Shown: one piece after another, positions 7,746-18,400 of the stretch
Layout of the letters: each line of letters opens with the position of its first letter
Position numbering within the stretch: the first letter of the stretch is position 1
Origin: DATJFQ01 sp035495555
GTDB taxonomy: Bacteria > Acidobacteriota > Vicinamibacteria > Vicinamibacterales > 2-12-FULL-66-21
Assembly: GCA_035495555.1 (NCBI GenBank)
Contig: DATJFQ010000110.1
Span: forward strand, 1 to 64,000
DNA length: 64,000 nt
Direction of reading: 5' to 3'
Position numbers and translations under genes: made by a program
Notes under the pieces: model-generated
Seen by the model: only the letters and a program-made list of their open reading frames with translations
Databases searched by the model: none
Told to the model about the DNA's origin: nothing

Positions 7746-10700
7746 ATGACCCGTCCGCTTAGCTGCGTCGTTGCTGTCGCCGTATCGCTCGCCGTCTCCG
7801 GCAGTCGGTCCCATGCGGCGCCGAAGGCCGCCGACACGGTTCCAAGCCTCACCGCGGCGTCCAGCCTTTCGGACGGCGTGGTCCGCGACACCAACGGCGA
7901 CGGCATCGCGGACGCGGTCGCCGCGCGCGTTGTGGTCCCCGCGCACGCATCGGTCGCCGAGGCGACCGCCGCCGCCAATCTCGCCGCGCGGCTCGGATTC
8001 GAAACGAGCGCGCTGACGCTGCCCATCGTCATCAACGACACTGCGGAGATTTCGGCGGGAACGATCCCCATCCTGGTCGGCCGCGAGAACGCGTTGCTGA
8101 AGAGGATTACGGGCGCCGTCGTGAGCCTTTCCGACCTGACGCCGGGTCAGGGCCTGATTGCCGCGGCTCGAACGGCAAACGGCGGCCCGGCCATCGTCGT
8201 CGCCGGCGCCGATGACGAGGGGACGCTTGCAGCGGCGCAGGAACTGGCAGGCCGTCTGCCGCGGCTCTGGAACATGAGCGGCATCACGCTGCCGGCGATC
8301 GAGGATCAAGTCTCGACGTTCCTTCGCGCGCACGGGATCAACGCGGGCCATCCGGCGGTGTCGGCCGTAATAGTCGACAGCAACCGTCGCGGGATTGCGT
8401 CGGTGCACGTCGTGCTGCCGGCCGACGCGGCGGCGGCGCAGGTCGGTCGCGCGGTCGACGACCTCGACGCTGCACACCGTCGCGGCGCCGAGCCGGCGAC
8501 CTTGAATTATGCGGAGGCCGCCTCGGTCGTGCTGCACGCGGGAAACACGAGGGCGGTCGTGCGGCGCGCAGGATTGAATCAAAGGACGCTCACGCCGCCG
8601 ATCGATCCCAACGAGCTGGCCAGCGACTCGCCCGGGGATCGCGGCGCTCCCGCGGCGGCGGGGGTGCGAGGCGCGGGCAAGACGTTCGATCTCTCGAACG
8701 CGTATTCGATCGCGGGCTGGTTCAGCGACGGCTACGCGGACCTGATTCCGGACCGCACCGATACGTCGCTCGTCCTCGGCAGCTCCGACGACGTGGTCGC
8801 GGCCGCGCACGTCGCGGCACGTCTCGGACTGGAAACGACGGGCGTCACGTTGCCGATTGCGAAGGCGGACCACGATGTTCGCGATCCGTCGCGCGAGGCC
8901 AACCCGATTCTGATCGGCCGTACAAACGCGCTGACGGCGGAGCTGACCAAGATCGGCCGCGCGCGCGTGGACGACCTGAAACCGGGAGAGGGCGTCGTCC
9001 AGGTCGTCCCGCGGGCCTTTGGCAGCGGCACGGCGACGGTGGTCGCGGGAGCGGATGCGGCGGGCACGGAAGCCGCCGCGATGTACCTGGCGAGGCGGAC
9101 ACCGTACGTGTGGGAGAACGCACGAGGCGCGCTGTCGTACGACGACGTGTCGGACGAAGCGGCGAAGTTCCTCGCCGGCCGAAGCGCCGCGGGACAGGCT
9201 TCCCAGGCCCTGCACGAACTCGACGCCGTGCTCGATGGCCTGAGGGACAAGAAGATCGCATCGTTTGACGCGAAGCTGTATCTCGAATCGGCGAACCCCG
9301 GGCTGGACAAGTATCTCGCGCAGCGGATCGAGCAGCGGCTCGGGGTGCAGCCGAAGGTGACCTCGCAGGCGATGACCGATCCTGTGCCGGTCATCGACGA
9401 AACCTTCGACGTGCCGTGGGAGGTCGACGACTTCTGGGGGCGTTTCCGCCAGGACGTGCTCCCGGCCGTGAAGCCGGGCAGCAAGGTCGCGCTCGAACTG
9501 CGGGTCAGCGAGTCGCCTCAGGTCCGGGCGCAAATCGCGGCGCAGGCTGCGTCGGAACTGACGAAGGCGGGCGCCGCCGATCCGCAGGTCACGGTCCTCT
9601 CCGCGTATAAGCAGGGTTATCTGTGGATGACCGAGCGTGTCCTGCCGGCCCTGAAAGGCCGGAACGTCCGGTCGATTCGCGTGAGGGTGGCGGAATACAA
9701 GCCGGATTTCTCGAAGAAGTACAAGTTCTACCAGGTCCCGAGCCGCTGGGTGCACGAGTTGTATCCGATCGACGAGATCATTCAGCGCGAACTCGGCGTG
9801 CCGAAGGACAAGTTCACGATGGAACTCGTCGACGCGCCGAAGGACATCTATACCGTCGATGCGCTCGACGCCTCCGGCCATGCCATCCAGACGTTCACGT
9901 TCTCGCCGAAATTCGTCGAGCGGGAGTACCTCGACAAGTTCCCCGGCTGGTCGCGCGTCGACGTCACGACGGGCTGGCTGCGCGCCGACGTCGACGGCAA
10001 GACCGTCGCTGACGCGAGGATCGAAACGGACCCGGAACGGTTCTGGGACCACTACCAGACGGCGATCCTTCCGAAGATCTACGACTACGTCATGAAGGTC
10101 ACGGACAACCGTCCGATGCCTGACAAGCAGCCGTTCCACCGCGACCTCGATGTCGAGGTGTGGATGAGCGAGCCGGACTTCCGCATCGGCGTCGACGAGG
10201 AGCAGGTCTCAGCGCTGGAATCGCTGCACGAAGATCTGTATTTCGTCACGCTCGACTTCTTCGACGCGCTGGGACGGACGACAACGAAGCGGCGGCTGGC
10301 CGCGCCCGGCAAAGTGTTCCCGATTATCCATCCCGATCAGCCCGGCAAGCCGGGGAAGGTCCACATCCTGTACGCGGGCAATGCGTCGGCGAAGCCGAAG
10401 CTCGACATCAGCTACACCGAGAAGGACGCGCCGAAGCCCACGCGGATTTCACGCGAGCTCGGGAAGATTGACACGACTGCCCCGCAGGCGATGCGGATCG
10501 TGGCGCGCGGCGACGGCGTCAGCGAGCTGGAGCTGCAGACCGAAGCGAAGGACGACCACGAAGCGGGCCGCGCGGCGGACGCGCTCGACGGGCTGAAACA
10601 ACTGCAGCAGGCGGGCCTCTATCGCACCGCGCTGTCGTACGCACATGTCGATCGCGTGGCCGTCGACATCGGCCTCAAGGACGTGCACACGCGGAGGGTG

Positions 10701-11954
10701 ATTCCCTCGACGGGCGCATCGGCGCCGAGCAACGTCCGCGTCGCGCCCAGAGGCGTGCGTCCGCACGTGACGTGGGATCACATCATCAGCCCAGACGAAG
10801 CGGAAGACATCGTCGGACAGATGGCGTCGTTCCCGCAGGTGAAGGCATACAAAGCGGGGCACTCGTATCGCGGACGCGAAATCTCCGTGATGGAGATCAC
10901 CCAGCCGACCGCGAGCGAGCTCGTGTCGCTCGCGAAGCTCACCACCTTGAAGCCGACGATCTTCATCACCGGCCGTCAGCATGCGAACGAGGTTTCCTCG
11001 ACCAGCCACATCCTGCGTCTCGCGGAGCTGCTCTGCACCGATCCGCAGTACACGCCCATTCTCAAGAAGGTGAACGTCGTCCTGCAGCCGGTCGAAAATC
11101 CGGACGGCGCAGCGATGGCGTACGAGCTGCAGAAACTGACGCCGAACCACATGCTGCACGCCGGACGCTACAGCGCGCTGGGGATGGATGTCGCGTCGCA
11201 GGTCGGCCAGGCGGACCCGCTGCTGCCGGAGGCGCTCGTGCGCGGCCGGCTCTGGCAGGACTGGCTGCCCGACATCTACCTGAACCCGCACGGGTATCCG
11301 TCGCACGAGTGGGTGCAGCAGTTCGCGGGGTATGTGCCACCGGGATTTCGGACGTACTGGAGCACGCGCGGCTGGTACACGACAGTGTCGACGCTGCGCG
11401 ATCCGCGCTATCCCGCGTACGCGGATGCGACGGTGGCGCTGCGCGACGCGATCGTCCGGGAGATCAACAGCAACCCGGACGTGCGCGCGATGAACCTTCG
11501 CGCACAGGATCGCTACCGGCGATGGGCCTTTGGCTTCGCACCCTACGTTTACAACCAGGAAATCTACAAGGACACCGCGATCTATTACTCCGATCCTGAA
11601 ACAGGGGAGCCCCGCGGCAGCCGCCGGGCCGGAGAATCGCGGTTCGGCGCCGGCGGACGCGCGGCGATGGCATCGTGGCCGCAGGTGACGTTCGTCTCCG
11701 GCGGAACCGAGACGCCCGATGAAACAGCCCAGGGAGCCTGGCTGGATCTCGTCACGAAGCCGGGCCTCTCGTATCTGATGGCCCACGTGAAGTACCTGCG
11801 CGACGGTGAATACAAGGTGGAAAGAATCGAAGAGGACGGGGGACAGCAACAGCGTGAAACCACCAGCCTCACGCTGCTGCGCGTTCGGCCCGTGATGCCT
11901 GGACGGAGGAGCACGGCGGCGTCGTCGACGACGCCGTCCGCGGGAGGCCGGTGA
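7746..11954 (+). CDS. Giant secreted M14-family zinc carboxypeptidase, paralogue A
   Basis: This exported zinc peptidase of 1402 residues is far longer than ordinary M14 carboxypeptidases (about 300-400 aa). A signal peptide (about 1-27) precedes roughly 1000 residues unlike any family I recognise by eye. That region contains two related modules, near residues 35-105 and 310-400, each with a calcium-loop-like DTNGDGIAD or SDGYADLIPD stretch followed by an AARLG.ET segment. The catalytic domain occupies about 1000-1400. Zinc ligands are H1079 and E1082 in RQHANE and H1182 in NPHGYPSHEW; a GTETPDE stretch lies where the catalytic glutamate is expected. The ATG of MTRPLSC is preferred because it opens the signal peptide. 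A paralogue lies at 15436-19671. Confidence 0.88.
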   Translation: MTRPLSCVVAVAVSLAVSGSRSHAAPKAADTVPSLTAASSLSDGVVRDTNGDGIADAVAARVVVPAHASVAEATAAANLAARLGFETSALTLPIVINDTAEISAGTIPILVGRENALLKRITGAVVSLSDLTPGQGLIAAARTANGGPAIVVAGADDEGTLAAAQELAGRLPRLWNMSGITLPAIEDQVSTFLRAHGINAGHPAVSAVIVDSNRRGIASVHVVLPADAAAAQVGRAVDDLDAAHRRGAEPATLNYAEAASVVLHAGNTRAVVRRAGLNQRTLTPPIDPNELASDSPGDRGAPAAAGVRGAGKTFDLSNAYSIAGWFSDGYADLIPDRTDTSLVLGSSDDVVAAAHVAARLGLETTGVTLPIAKADHDVRDPSREANPILIGRTNALTAELTKIGRARVDDLKPGEGVVQVVPRAFGSGTATVVAGADAAGTEAAAMYLARRTPYVWENARGALSYDDVSDEAAKFLAGRSAAGQASQALHELDAVLDGLRDKKIASFDAKLYLESANPGLDKYLAQRIEQRLGVQPKVTSQAMTDPVPVIDETFDVPWEVDDFWGRFRQDVLPAVKPGSKVALELRVSESPQVRAQIAAQAASELTKAGAADPQVTVLSAYKQGYLWMTERVLPALKGRNVRSIRVRVAEYKPDFSKKYKFYQVPSRWVHELYPIDEIIQRELGVPKDKFTMELVDAPKDIYTVDALDASGHAIQTFTFSPKFVEREYLDKFPGWSRVDVTTGWLRADVDGKTVADARIETDPERFWDHYQTAILPKIYDYVMKVTDNRPMPDKQPFHRDLDVEVWMSEPDFRIGVDEEQVSALESLHEDLYFVTLDFFDALGRTTTKRRLAAPGKVFPIIHPDQPGKPGKVHILYAGNASAKPKLDISYTEKDAPKPTRISRELGKIDTTAPQAMRIVARGDGVSELELQTEAKDDHEAGRAADALDGLKQLQQAGLYRTALSYAHVDRVAVDIGLKDVHTRRVIPSTGASAPSNVRVAPRGVRPHVTWDHIISPDEAEDIVGQMASFPQVKAYKAGHSYRGREISVMEITQPTASELVSLAKLTTLKPTIFITGRQHANEVSSTSHILRLAELLCTDPQYTPILKKVNVVLQPVENPDGAAMAYELQKLTPNHMLHAGRYSALGMDVASQVGQADPLLPEALVRGRLWQDWLPDIYLNPHGYPSHEWVQQFAGYVPPGFRTYWSTRGWYTTVSTLRDPRYPAYADATVALRDAIVREINSNPDVRAMNLRAQDRYRRWAFGFAPYVYNQEIYKDTAIYYSDPETGEPRGSRRAGESRFGAGGRAAMASWPQVTFVSGGTETPDETAQGAWLDLVTKPGLSYLMAHVKYLRDGEYKVERIEEDGGQQQRETTSLTLLRVRPVMPGRRSTAASSTTPSAGGR

Positions 11955-11962
11955 GCTGCGAG

Positions 11963-12038
11963 GCAGGCGTGAAGGCCTGCGGAACGTTCTGAGTTGCTCG
12001 GTGATGTCGCGCCGCGTGTCGCGCAGGCTCGGGCCTGC
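11963..12038 (+). promoter_or_regulatory. Structured leader upstream of the Oar-like receptor
   Basis: Two hairpins with the same 6-bp stem GCAGGC/GCCTGC (11963-11980 and 12023-12038) flank an 11-mer CTCGGTGATGT (11997-12007) that also occurs in the M14 leader at 7640-7650. Because both hairpins use identical stems, alternative pairings are possible. I recognise no known riboswitch. Confidence 0.4.
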
Positions 12039-12076
12039 CGTCGCCCGCGAACAGCTGGTTTCTGAGGAGGAGACGT

Positions 12077-14962
12077 ATGCGGAAGTGGTTCGAAACGCTC
12101 ATCGTCGCGTTCGCCGTCCTGCTGTGCGCCGGGACGGCCTACGCGCAGAACGCGCAGATCAGCGGAACGTTGAAGGACCAGAGCGGCGGCGTGCTGCCCG
12201 GCGTCAGCGTCACGGCAAAAAACGAAGCGACGGGCCTGACCCGATCGACCGTCACGGAGGCCGACGGCCAGTATCGTGTCGCCGCGCTGCCACCCGGTGA
12301 ATACTCGCTTCGCGCGGAGCTGTCGGGGTTCGGCGTCGAAGAGCGGCACTCGATTGTGCTCGTGATTGATCAGAACGCGATCATCGACTTCACGCTGAAG
12401 CCGGCAGCTCTGAGCGAATCGGTCACGGTTCAGGGGGAAACGCCGATCGTCGATACGACGAAGTCGGACGTGTCCACCGCCGTCTCGACCGCGCAGATTC
12501 AGGATCTGCCGGTCGCATCCCGCCGCTGGATCGACCTCGCGATGCTGACGCCAGGCACGTCGCAGGACAACATCCGCGGCTTCTTCTATCGCGGCAACGT
12601 CAACGTCGGCGGGGGGACTCGCGAGTACTCGAACGGGTTCGTCGTCGACGGCGTGAACAACACGTGGGCGGAAATGGGCGAACCGCGCCAGAACTTCGCG
12701 ATGGACGCCATCCAGGAATTCAAGGTGTCGACCTCGAATTACAAGGCGGAGTACGGACTTGCGACCGGCGGGTTGCTGACGGTGGTGACGAAATCGGGCA
12801 CGAACCAGCTCCACGGCTCGGGTCTGATGTTCTTCCGAGACGCGTCGATCACCGCGAAGGAGTTCTTCCAGTCGACGAAGCCGGACTACCGCCGGTATCA
12901 GTACGGCGGGACCGTCGGCGGTCCAATCATTCAGAACCGGACGCACTTCTTCGGCGCGTACGAAGGAACGAAGGAAAACCAGTTCTTCACCGTCAACGCG
13001 CGGGGACTCTGGCCGCAGTACGAAGGGACGTTCAAGAGCGCCCAGGACAGATGGACGTACAACGTCAAGGTTGACCACCAGCTCTCGGCCACGCAGAACC
13101 TGTTCGTGCGATGGGGTGCGGAGAACGAATACCGCCCCATCATCACCACCGGCGGCCGAACGACGCCCAGCGCCAGCTTCGATTTCGGCGTGCCGAGGCA
13201 GTCACTCGTCGGCAGTCACACCTGGGTGCTGAGCGGACGCACGCTCAACGACCTGCGGCTTCAGTATGCCTATTCGAAATACCAGGTGGCGCCTCCGTAC
13301 AGCCACGGCGACTGGGCCGCGGGAGACTTCGCGGCGCGGTTGCCGCTCTGCACGCCCGTGTTCAGCTATCCGTCGATCGTGGTCGGCGGATGCGGCAACG
13401 CGCAGATGGGACCCGAGCATCGGTACGAGGTGAAGGACGACTTCTCGCACCTGATGCAGGGATTCGGCGGCACGCACCAGTGGAAGACGGGATTCGATTT
13501 CAGCTACATCCCCTTCGAGGGCGATAACACGAATTCGCCGCTCGGCAGCTGGACGTTCCCCAAGGACGCTCCTTACGATCCGAACGATCCATCGACGTGG
13601 CCGACGCAATACACCAACTCGCTGCCGACCTACGCCAACATTCCGACGCGGACGATGGCGTTTTACGTGCAGGACGACTGGCGCGTCCGAGACGGGCTCA
13701 CCCTCAACCTCGGAGTGCGATACGACCGCCAGTATGGCTCGTTCAACGAGAACGTTCCGGATCTCCTGTCGAAGATCCAGGACAAACTCGGGCGCAACGG
13801 CTCGTTCCCGGTCGATCCGTCCGTCATCCCGCAGCCGCAATCCGGACGCGGCGATGCCAACAACTTTGGTCCGCGGGTCGGCGTCGCCTGGGATCCGAAG
13901 AACAACGGGATCATGAACATCCATGCCGCCTACGGCATGTTCTACGACAACATGCGGACGCTGCAGAACTTCGGCGAGCTGACCTGGCCGCAGGCGCAGA
14001 CGATCATCATCTCGAAGCCGAGCTTCCCGGATCCACTCGCCGGCAAATCGCGTGACGCCTACCTCTCCACCGCGCCGCCGAACATCAGCGTGCAGTCGAA
14101 CGCGACTGTCAGTCCGTACGCGCACCAGTTCGACGTCGGCATCAATCGCCTGATCACGAGCGAGATCGCCGCCACAGTCGACTTCTCGCTGGTCAACCGG
14201 TACTCCGATCGAGACACGGTCGACTTGAACCTTCCGGATCCCGTGACGAAAATCCGGCCGTACCCGCAGTTCGGACGCGTGAGCTTCTGGCAGTCGACGT
14301 CGAACAACACCTACCGCGCGCTCCTGCTGAAGGTCGAAAAGCGGATGACGCACCACTACCAGTTCCTCGCCTCGTACACGCTGGCGTCAGCGAAGGACAA
14401 CGGGTTCACGAACAGCCAGGCGGATTACTACGGATACCAGCGGATCGAACGCTACGGGACGGCGGATCGCCGTCATCGTCTCGTCGTCAGCGGCATCCTC
14501 GGCCTGCCCGGGCAGGCGCAGGTGTCGGCGATCGGCGACTTCCGTTCGAGTCTGCCCTTCAGCCCGAGCAGCAGCCTGGATTTGAACGGCGACGGCTATA
14601 CGGGCGACCTGCCGGCGGGCGTGCTCCCCGGCTCCGGTTGCCGGTCGCTCGACCTCGACGCCATCAATGCGTTCCGGGCAGGCCGCGGCCTGACAGCGGT
14701 CAACAGTGTCGACTGCCCGGGATTCTCCAACGTGGACCTGCGGTTCTCGAAGTTCTTCAACTTCGCGTCGACGCACCAGGTGGAGTTCATCGCGCAGTTG
14801 TTCAACATCTTCAACCGCGCGAACTTCTCGACGCCCGGCACCAGCTTGACCTCCGGCAACGATGCGAGCGGGCGGCCGCTGTTCGGCCAAAGCACGTCGC
14901 TGCTGGCGAACATCAACGCGCCGTCGCGGCAGGCGGAATTCGCGTTGCGTTACAAGTTCTGA
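12077..14962 (+). CDS. Oar-like TonB-dependent receptor with carboxypeptidase-regulatory domain
   Basis: This is a 961-residue outer-membrane receptor. A signal peptide (1-24, ending AYA) precedes a CarboxypepD-regulatory beta-sandwich (about 28-110, with SGTLKDQSGGVLPGVSVTA), a TonB plug (about 125-230) and a large beta barrel ending in ALRYKF, a typical outer-membrane terminal motif. The domain order matches the Oar/SusC-like receptors that are expanded in Acidobacteria. The start is fixed by AGGAGG six bases upstream of the ATG. It sits between two M14 carboxypeptidase genes, which suggests uptake of peptides or protein fragments. The ligand itself cannot be deduced. Confidence 0.94.
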   Translation: MRKWFETLIVAFAVLLCAGTAYAQNAQISGTLKDQSGGVLPGVSVTAKNEATGLTRSTVTEADGQYRVAALPPGEYSLRAELSGFGVEERHSIVLVIDQNAIIDFTLKPAALSESVTVQGETPIVDTTKSDVSTAVSTAQIQDLPVASRRWIDLAMLTPGTSQDNIRGFFYRGNVNVGGGTREYSNGFVVDGVNNTWAEMGEPRQNFAMDAIQEFKVSTSNYKAEYGLATGGLLTVVTKSGTNQLHGSGLMFFRDASITAKEFFQSTKPDYRRYQYGGTVGGPIIQNRTHFFGAYEGTKENQFFTVNARGLWPQYEGTFKSAQDRWTYNVKVDHQLSATQNLFVRWGAENEYRPIITTGGRTTPSASFDFGVPRQSLVGSHTWVLSGRTLNDLRLQYAYSKYQVAPPYSHGDWAAGDFAARLPLCTPVFSYPSIVVGGCGNAQMGPEHRYEVKDDFSHLMQGFGGTHQWKTGFDFSYIPFEGDNTNSPLGSWTFPKDAPYDPNDPSTWPTQYTNSLPTYANIPTRTMAFYVQDDWRVRDGLTLNLGVRYDRQYGSFNENVPDLLSKIQDKLGRNGSFPVDPSVIPQPQSGRGDANNFGPRVGVAWDPKNNGIMNIHAAYGMFYDNMRTLQNFGELTWPQAQTIIISKPSFPDPLAGKSRDAYLSTAPPNISVQSNATVSPYAHQFDVGINRLITSEIAATVDFSLVNRYSDRDTVDLNLPDPVTKIRPYPQFGRVSFWQSTSNNTYRALLLKVEKRMTHHYQFLASYTLASAKDNGFTNSQADYYGYQRIERYGTADRRHRLVVSGILGLPGQAQVSAIGDFRSSLPFSPSSSLDLNGDGYTGDLPAGVLPGSGCRSLDLDAINAFRAGRGLTAVNSVDCPGFSNVDLRFSKFFNFASTHQVEFIAQLFNIFNRANFSTPGTSLTSGNDASGRPLFGQSTSLLANINAPSRQAEFALRYKF

Positions 14963-14966
14963 ACCG

Positions 14967-15055
14967 CCCAGTTGCAGGCAGCCAGTTTCCGGCCGGCAGC
15001 GGGGGCCGGCAACTGGCAACTGAACTGGAAACTGGAAACTGGGAACTGGGAACTG
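14967..15055. repeat. Heptad-word inverted repeat, CCAGTTN type
   Basis: The array starts 5 nt after the receptor stop. The left arm has two CCAGTT words and a GGCCGGC stretch; the right arm has GCCGGC followed by about seven copies of AACTGGN or AACTGNN. The centre is the GC-rich loop near 15000. The array ends 15 nt before the next start codon. Confidence 0.88.
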
Positions 15056-15070
15056 TCTCTGGCATCACCG

Positions 15071-15439
15071 ATGCGCATCCTCGTCGTGGACGATCATCGG
15101 AATACTCGCGAAGCGCTGGCGCTTGGTCTCTCACACGTCTCGGCCGACGTGCGCACCGCCGGATCAGCCGCCGCCGCGATGCTCGAACTCGAACGCTTCG
15201 AGTGCGACTGGCTCGTCTGCGATGTCCGCATGCCGGTGATGGATGGCATCGAACTGATGCAGCGGGTTCGTGTCGCGCGCCCGGAGATCCGGATTCTGCT
15301 CATGACGGCGTACGACGTCACGGCCTACGAGCGTCAGACGATCGCGGACGCCGGGGCGGTTCTTCTCATCAAACCGGTGACCGCCGATGCGGTCGCCGTG
15401 CGCTGTGGCGCCATCAGGGGCGCAGGAGGGTCAGTGTGA
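15071..15439 (+). CDS. Receiver-only response regulator (CheY-like)
   Basis: This is a single receiver domain of 122 residues with no output domain. The key residues are present: the VVDD acidic pair (residues 5-8), the phosphorylatable aspartate in CDVRMPVMDG near 52, the LMTAYD threonine near 80 and the LIKPV lysine near 102. The start is the ATG of MRILVVDD; upstream in-frame sequence belongs to the repeat array. Its stop overlaps the likely GTG start of the second M14 gene, so it heads a run of coupled genes. It may act by protein contact or as a phosphate sink; no cognate kinase is adjacent. Confidence 0.9.
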   Translation: MRILVVDDHRNTREALALGLSHVSADVRTAGSAAAAMLELERFECDWLVCDVRMPVMDGIELMQRVRVARPEIRILLMTAYDVTAYERQTIADAGAVLLIKPVTADAVAVRCGAIRGAGGSV

Positions 15440-18400
15440 GGATGTCAGCGGCTTGGCTGCGGCGAGGTGCGGTCGGAGGAGCGCTGGCTGTGGCTGCGAT
15501 CGGCGCGAACGTCTGGGCGGCCGCCGGGTCGTCGCCGCGCGCCGCTGCGGCAACGCCGTCGCTCGCCACCATATGGTCCGACGGCGGCCTGGTCGAAGAC
15601 ACGAACGGCGATAAGGTCCCTGACGCCGTGGCCGCGACGATTGTGCTGTCCGACAGGCCCTCGACCGACGATGTGGCGGCAGCGGCAGACGTCGCGGCGC
15701 GACTCGGGCACGAAACGCTCGCGATGGACCTCCCGATGAAGCGCAACGCCGAATCGGGTCCGGCCATTGCCATCGGTCCGCAGGCGGCCGCGCGGCTCGG
15801 TGCCACGCCTCCTCCGCTGACGCTGAAGACGTCCGAGGGCGCCGTTGCGGTGACAGGCGTGAACGGCCGCACGATCGTCATGCTGCTCGGTGCTGACGGG
15901 GCCGGCACGCGCGCAGCGGCCGCGGCGTTCGCAGGCGTGCTGCCGTCCGCAGGTGATCCGAAAGGACCCACGCTGGCTGATGTGATGAAGGACCTTCGCG
16001 GCGTGCTCGAAGCCGCGAAAGCCCCACCCTCCGGCGTCGACATCGACTACGTCGTTGCAGCATCCGGTGCTGATGGTCTCGATCGGATCCATTTGACGGC
16101 GAAGCTCCCGAACCGATCGGCTGCGGCGAGTGCGGCGAAGGCGCTCTCGGTTCTGAGGCCGGCGGCCGCAGCCAAGCCGCAGCTCTCGTACAAAGGCACG
16201 CGCAGCCTCGGAATCGACGTGGTGGCCGAAGGCGGGACCGCAACGACGATGACGCTCGACCGCGTCAAGGGTGAAGACGACGCAGAGCCGCTTCCGCGGC
16301 GGCCGGGCGCCGCGGCAAAGGACTCTCTCGATCTTTCGTCGCTGTACGCCAACGAGGGGCTGCTCGGCGACGGCGACAGCAACCTGATTCCGGATCGCGT
16401 CGACGCCGTGCTCAGCCCGTCCGATGCATCGGCCGGGACAATCGATGTCGCGGCACGGCTCGGCCTCGAATCGACGGGCGTCTCGATTCCTCTGGTGCTC
16501 CCGGCCGATCGCGTGGGCAAGCCCGAAAGCCAGCCGACGCTCGTCCTGATCGGCAAGGATCATCCGCTCGTCCGCAAGCTGCAGGAGTCCGGCAAGTACA
16601 CGCCTCCGCAGCTCTCGGCTGGGGAAGGCGCAATCGACGTCGTGAAGAAAGCGTTCGGCGAGAAGCCCGCGGTCATCGTCATCGGCGCCGACGGCGCAGG
16701 TCTCGATCGCGCGCTCGCACAGCTCGCCGAGCGTTTCCCGCACATCTGGGACCGGGGCAAGGATCGCACGACGCTGGACGACGTCGAGGAAGATGCGCGT
16801 CGGTTCCTGGGCGGCAGGACGCCAGCCGGGCAGGCGGCGCTGGCGATCTACAAAATCCGTCAGCTCGGAGCGGAGCTGCACGACCAGCCGATCGCGTCCG
16901 CGAACGTGCAGGTGTCCGTGGAAAAGGCGGCGCCTGGGCTCGACGCGCTCCTGAAACGCGAGAGCGCATCGGCGTTCCGTACGAACACGGTCGACCTCTC
17001 GGTCGAGAACCGCGACGTCCAGCACGCGAAGACCATCTTCACCGACGACTTCGACATCCCGTCTGAGGTCGAGGCGCTGCGCGCGCTCGTCCGCCAGAAG
17101 GTCATTCCCGCGATTGCGTCGCACAAGAAGCAACCGGTTTCGCTCGAGGCCCGCGTCTCGGAGTCACCGGAACTCCGGCAGCAACTGCAGGCCGAGATAC
17201 GCGATCAGCTCGTCAAAGCGGGCGCCGCCGACGCGAACGTGACCATACTGTCGGCGTACAAACAGGGCTTCAGCTGGCTGGACGAGGTCGTCAAACCGGC
17301 GATCACGGGCAAGCAGATCGACCGCATCACCATCCGGTTCGCGAAAGCGACGCCGCCAAAAGAGTGGGAGCAGCAGACGACGTATGCGCCGACGCGGTGG
17401 CTGCTGGAGCTGTATCCGATCGCCGAAATCCTGCAACGCGATTTGAAGCTGTCCGCAGACAAGGTGGTGTTCGAGGAAGCACCGGCAGGTGCGCCGACGT
17501 ATGACGTCACGGTAGCGGGCAGCGGCGGCACCATTTTCCACGGGACGTTCGAGCCGCGGTTCGTGATCCGGCAGTTCTTCGATCAGTTCCCGGATTACGA
17601 GAAGGTCCGCGTGACCACCGGCTGGCTGACGGCGAAGGTAGGGTCCGATACCGTCGCGGACGAGCGCGTCGAGACCGACATCGAGAAGTTCTGGGATCGA
17701 TTTCAGTCGAAGACGCTGCGCGATATCTATGCCTACATGATGCGTGTGCACGACGGCAAGCCGCGGGCCGAAGATGCGCCGTTCTTCGGAGAGTTGAAAG
17801 TCGATCTCTCGTTGAGCGAGCCGGATTACACGCTCGGCATCGACCAGGAACAGATCGCGTCGCTGGAGTCGGTGCAGGAAGAGGTGTACTTCAACACGCT
17901 GCATTTCTTCGACCTGCTCGGGCGGTACACGCGCTCGGCGGATCTCACGTATCCGGGCCGCGTGATTCCGGTGGTGCATCCGAAGAACGATGGACGCGCG
18001 GGCCACGCGTCGATTTCGTTCACCGGATTCCAGGCGCCGCGGCCGCAGGTGCGCGTCGAGTACACCCTGGCGGACGGGACGAAGAGCAGCGTCGAACGCG
18101 ACATTCCCAAAATCACCGTCGAGCGTCCCGAAGCGCTGCGCGCGGTCGTCCGGCAGGGAGACAACGGGCTCGAACATCTCGCACTGCGCGTCAAAGTGGA
18201 CACGCAGCACGACGAGCGGGCGGATCTCGTGAAGAAGTACCGGCAGGATCAGGTCGACCGTCAGATGATCTCCGCCGATCAGGTGCGGGCCGTGTTCGAG
18301 AACCTCTCAGCGCTTCGCGCCGCAGGCCTCTACCGCGACGCCCTCGCGTATCACGATTTGAAGAATCTCTCGATCGACGCGGGGTGGACCTTTGACGTCG

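Noticed and set aside
7242..10139. Very long open frame on the minus strand opposite the first M14 gene
   Set aside because: It is arginine-rich, low in protein-like patterns and mirrors codon bias of the plus-strand gene, which has clear peptidase motifs. The same applies to other long antisense frames over this and other genes (for example 2331-3542, 15445-17133, 20183-21751 and 60356-62041).
14638..15435. Upstream extension of the second M14 gene to 14638
   Set aside because: The extra in-frame residues overlap the receptor and receiver genes and are not protein-like; the signal peptide begins at 15436/15442.
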